Positions 5,678-7,974 of a DNA stretch of 7,974 bases are shown piece by piece. Where the stretch lies: contig CAMEIU010000103.1 of the NCBI GenBank assembly GCA_945918815.1, forward strand, positions 1 through 7,974, given 5' to 3'. The notes under the pieces were generated by a model. It saw nothing but the letters and a program-made list of their open reading frames with translations, did not search any database and was not told where the DNA came from. Source of the stretch: an uncultured Clostridia bacterium (GTDB taxonomy: Bacteria > Bacillota > Clostridia > Oscillospirales > Oscillospiraceae). The stretch's first letter is position 1. Each line of letters starts with the position of its first letter. Made by a program: the position numbers and the translations under genes.

Positions 5678-6652
5678 TTAACCCCTTTCCGCCACAATGT
5701 TGGGCTCCGCGTCGTCTAAGGTGAAGCTGGTCAGGGGCGCTTTCGCCGTTGGGTCCGCGCCGGCCTGATAGTCGCCGTAGAGCTCGTTAATGTCCTTGAT
5801 GAATTTCCGGTTGAACAGGTGCAGCGGGATGCCCTGGGGACAGACCCGGCTGCATTCCCCGCAGTCGGTGCAGCGGCCCGCCACATCGAAGGCCCGGATG
5901 ATGTGGAACATCTTTTCCTCAAAGGAATCCGCGTTGGCCTTCTGGGCGCTGTCGAATTTGGCACTGTCGAAGACGCACTGGCGGCAGCTGCAGGCCGGGC
6001 AGACGTTCCGGCAGGCGTTGCAGCGGATGCACTTGCTCAACTCCTTCTGAAAGAAGGCGAACTTCTCTTCGGGAGACAGGGCCTCAATGCGCCGGACCTC
6101 GTCAAAGCGGTCGGCGTCGGTGGTGTCCTTGGAGTCGCCGATCAGCGCGTCGTAGACCGCATGGGTCTTGCCCCGGCACACATGGCACCGCTCCAGCATG
6201 GCGTCCCGGTAGGGCATCTCCGCCTTCCCGTAGAGGGTGTCAAAGAAAAGCGTTTCGGCCGGGTCTGTCAGTTCCGCCCCGGAGACGGAACGGATGCCCT
6301 TGATTCCGGCTGCCTTGATTTTTTCCATGCTCAGCTTGCCCTTGCAGCCCACGCCGAGGATGTAGGCCTTGTCCCGGTCCACCCGGTGCTCGGCCAGAAG
6401 CTGGTTGAAGCTGTAGGTGTCGCAGGGTTTCAGGCATACCAGGGTTCTGCCCTCCAGCTTGGAGGCTTCGATCATGTACTTGCTCAGGTTGGCTCCGCAG
6501 AAGCCGTTGTAGACGAAGTCTTTTAACGATTCCGGGGTTTCAAAATAGGCTGGTTCGGGATCATAGGGCAGGTCGCCGGTTTTCCAGCCCAGGACCCGCC
6601 GGACCGTGCCGTCTTCCAGCAGGGCTTTGGCCCGGTCGATCAATTCCTGCAT
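5678..6652 (-). CDS. flxC: FlxC-like iron-sulfur protein (two [4Fe-4S])
   Basis: This 324-residue protein resembles the 4Fe-4S proteins found beside HdrA and MvhD in Flx operons and is predicted to pass electrons inside the complex. The N-terminal region has CGANLSKYM at 52-60, KPCD at 75-78, GVGCKGK at 100-106 and CHVC at 156-159, a pattern like the coenzyme F420 hydrogenase beta-subunit family. Two ferredoxin motifs follow: Cys208/211/214/218 (CIRCNACRNVCP, with further Cys at 221, 223 and 226) and Cys261/264/267/271 (CTDCGECSRVCP). The ATG at 6652 lies 13 nt inside the end of the MvhD-type gene; GGGGGA, a weak Shine-Dalgarno, is 6 nt upstream. An upstream in-frame ATG at 6754 would add 34 residues with no family similarity. 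Its N-terminal domain appears related to that of FlxB. Confidence 0.85.
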   Translation of the reverse strand: MQELIDRAKALLEDGTVRRVLGWKTGDLPYDPEPAYFETPESLKDFVYNGFCGANLSKYMIEASKLEGRTLVCLKPCDTYSFNQLLAEHRVDRDKAYILGVGCKGKLSMEKIKAAGIKGIRSVSGAELTDPAETLFFDTLYGKAEMPYRDAMLERCHVCRGKTHAVYDALIGDSKDTTDADRFDEVRRIEALSPEEKFAFFQKELSKCIRCNACRNVCPACSCRQCVFDSAKFDSAQKANADSFEEKMFHIIRAFDVAGRCTDCGECSRVCPQGIPLHLFNRKFIKDINELYGDYQAGADPTAKAPLTSFTLDDAEPNIVAERG

Positions 6653-7080
6653 CGCAAATCCCCCAATCTGACGTTTTTCCCGAGGGAATGAATTTTTTCC
6701 ACAAACTCGTTCATGGTGGCGGAGAACTTGGCGCCCTCGGCGGCGGAGACCCACTCCACCCGGGTCCGGCCGTTTTCCACGCCCAGATAGTCCAGCATGG
6801 AGAACAGCAGCGTCATGCGCCGCCGGGCGTAGTAGTTGCCGGTGGAATAGTGGCAGTCGCCGGGATGGCAGCCGCAGAGGATGACGCCGTCGGCGCCCTT
6901 CTCAAAGGCACGGAGAATGAACATGGGGTTCACCCGGCAGGAGCAGGGCACCCGGATGATTTTCACGTCGGCCGGGTAGCTCAAGCGGCTGGAGCCTGCC
7001 AGATCCGCACCGGCGTAGCTGCACCAGTTGCAGCAGAAGGCCACGATCAGGGGCCGAAATTCTTCTTGATTTATCGGCAT
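6640..7080 (-). CDS. flxD: MvhD/FlxD-type [2Fe-2S] electron-transfer protein
   Basis: This 146-residue protein matches the MvhD/FlxD family, which connects an electron-donating module (hydrogenase or Flx proteins) to HdrA. Conserved blocks are FCCNWCSYAGADLAG (15-29), IRVPCSCRVNPMF (42-54), GADGVILCGCHPGDCHY (62-78) and SAAEG (112-116). Cysteines at 16, 17, 20, 46, 48, 69, 71 and 76 include the [2Fe-2S] ligands. The ATG overlaps the end of hdrA by 10 nt, with GGAGG 10 nt upstream (7095-7091), and the 3' end overlaps the next gene by 13 nt. No hydrogenase large or small subunit is visible, so the electron donor is more likely FlxA-oxidised NADH than hydrogen. Confidence 0.92.
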   Translation of the reverse strand: MPINQEEFRPLIVAFCCNWCSYAGADLAGSSRLSYPADVKIIRVPCSCRVNPMFILRAFEKGADGVILCGCHPGDCHYSTGNYYARRRMTLLFSMLDYLGVENGRTRVEWVSAAEGAKFSATMNEFVEKIHSLGKNVRLGDLRCRN

Positions 7081-7974
7081 ATGGCGTCCACCTCCGCGAT
7101 GATTTGCCTGTTGGAGAAGCCCTGCAGGTCCATGGCCCCGGAGGGGCAGGCCACGGTACATGCGCCGCAGCCCTGGCACAGGGCGTTGTTGACTTTGGCC
7201 AGACGCCGGACCTCCCGGACGCCGTGGTCGTTGACCTGCCGCTCCTCGTAGGTGATGGCCCCGTAGGGACACACGTTGGCGCAGGCGGAGCAGCCGTTGC
7301 ACAGCAGCTCGTCGGACTTGGCGGTGCAGGGGTTGGTCAGCAGCTTGTCCTTGGCCAGCAGGCCGATGACCTTCACCGCCGCCGCCCCCGCCTGGGCCAC
7401 AGTCTCGGGAATGTCCTTGGGACCCTGGCACACGCCGGACAGGAACACGCCCGCCGTGGGGGATTCCACCGGCCGCAGCTTGGGGTGGGCCTCGGTCAGG
7501 AAGTTGTTGGTGTCGATGCTGGCGGTGAGCATGGTGGCGATCTTCCGAACGTCCGGGTTCGGCTCAATGGCCGTGGCCAGGACCACCATGTCGGCCTTCA
7601 TGCGGATCTGCCTGTTTTCCAGCAGGTCCACGGCCTGGACCAGCAGAGAGCCGTCGGGCTGGGGCGCCACCTTGCCCACCTGGCCCTTGATGTAATTGAC
7701 GCCGTATTCCTCCACAGCCCGGCGGTAGAACTCGTCGAAGTTCTTGCCGGGGGTCCGCACGTCGATGTAGAACACGGTGACGTGGACATCCGGGTACTTG
7801 TCCCGGATCAGCATGGCGTGCTTGGCGGTGTACATGCAGCAGATTTTGGAGCAATAGGGCTTGCCCCGGTCGTCGGCACAGCGGCTGCCCACGCACTGGA
7901 TGAACACCATTTCCTTGGGAGCCTTGCCGTCGGAGCGCCGCTCCCGATGGCCCGTGGTGGGACCGGCGGCGTTC
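7071..7974 (-). CDS. hdrA: HdrA-type flavoprotein, C-terminal part (5' end beyond window)
   Basis: HdrA is the FAD- and Fe-S-containing subunit of heterodisulfide reductase-like complexes and the site of flavin-based electron bifurcation. About 300 C-terminal residues are visible; the reading frame is open through the right edge, and a complete HdrA is usually about 650 residues, so the N-terminal Cys cluster and FAD GxGxxG cannot be assessed. Residues upstream of the first internal ATG still fit the family: AAGPTTG near the edge and SDGKAPKE before FIQCVGSR. Next come YCSKICCMYTAKHA, the LATAIEPNPD and FLSGVCQGPKDIPET segments, then two ferredoxin motifs, CNGCSACANVCP and CQGCGACTVACP, about 75 and 35 residues before the C-terminus. 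The stop lies inside flxD (10-nt overlap). It is the first visible gene of the minus-strand run; its promoter and any hdrB/hdrC lie outside. Confidence 0.94.
   Translation of the reverse strand, partial: NAAGPTTGHRERRSDGKAPKEMVFIQCVGSRCADDRGKPYCSKICCMYTAKHAMLIRDKYPDVHVTVFYIDVRTPGKNFDEFYRRAVEEYGVNYIKGQVGKVAPQPDGSLLVQAVDLLENRQIRMKADMVVLATAIEPNPDVRKIATMLTASIDTNNFLTEAHPKLRPVESPTAGVFLSGVCQGPKDIPETVAQAGAAAVKVIGLLAKDKLLTNPCTAKSDELLCNGCSACANVCPYGAITYEERQVNDHGVREVRRLAKVNNALCQGCGACTVACPSGAMDLQGFSNRQIIAEVDAICR

Noticed and set aside
6653..6754. Upstream in-frame extension of flxC
   Set aside because: The extra 34 residues are basic, unlike the family, and would overlap flxD much further; the ATG at 6652 has a plausible ribosome binding site.
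7081..7431. Upstream in-frame extension of flxD
   Set aside because: The extra 117 residues are Gly/Arg-rich out-of-frame translation of hdrA; MvhD-family proteins start near the ATG at 7080.
1..7974. CRISPR arrays, tRNA or rRNA genes, transposase genes, prophage genes
   Set aside because: None seen on either strand; almost the whole window is accounted for by metabolic genes.

Overview
The window is GC-rich and densely packed. Every gene I can support lies on the minus strand, so transcription runs from the right edge to the left. Short spacings, strong AGGAGG-type ribosome binding sites, many Fe-S flavoproteins and an oxygen-labile split class I fumarase point to a strict anaerobe. Two palindromic intergenic repeats resemble, from memory, dispersed repeats of GC-rich gut Clostridia of the Oscillospiraceae type (Oscillibacter, Flavonifractor, Lawsonibacter and relatives). 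That taxonomic guess is inference.

Right block (about 7974 to 3795): the C-terminal half of an HdrA flavoprotein, then an MvhD/FlxD-type [2Fe-2S] protein, two related ferredoxin-like proteins (FlxC- and FlxB-like) and an FAD/NAD-binding reductase with a PyrK-type [2Fe-2S] tail (FlxA-like). These five genes overlap or are separated by at most 3 nt. They form an Flx-Hdr module, the NADH-oxidising, flavin-based electron-bifurcating machinery known from sulfate reducers and other anaerobes.

Middle block (3677 to 1390): after a 117-nt gap holding a 30-nt palindrome come a soluble fumarate reductase/succinate dehydrogenase iron-sulfur subunit (224 aa) and its flavoprotein (533 aa). The flavoprotein keeps the fumarate reductase active-site residues but has Asn where membrane enzymes carry the covalent-FAD histidine. 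The iron-sulfur subunit has a cysteine that should turn the usual [3Fe-4S] centre into [4Fe-4S]. No membrane anchor subunit is present.

Left block (1359 to 1): a good sigma-A-like promoter, a structured leader containing a 73-nt cloverleaf-like repeat, and the alpha and (partial) beta subunits of a class I fumarate hydratase.

Together the genes suggest a cytoplasmic malate -> fumarate -> succinate route. NADH oxidised at FlxA would feed HdrA, where electrons could be split between fumarate (through FrdB/FrdA) and ferredoxin. In an Flx-Hdr system the HdrB/HdrC pair normally takes the high-potential branch; here a fumarate reductase sits next to the module and no HdrB/HdrC is visible, although they could lie beyond the right edge. 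This possible bifurcating NADH:fumarate/ferredoxin oxidoreductase is the most interesting feature of the window.
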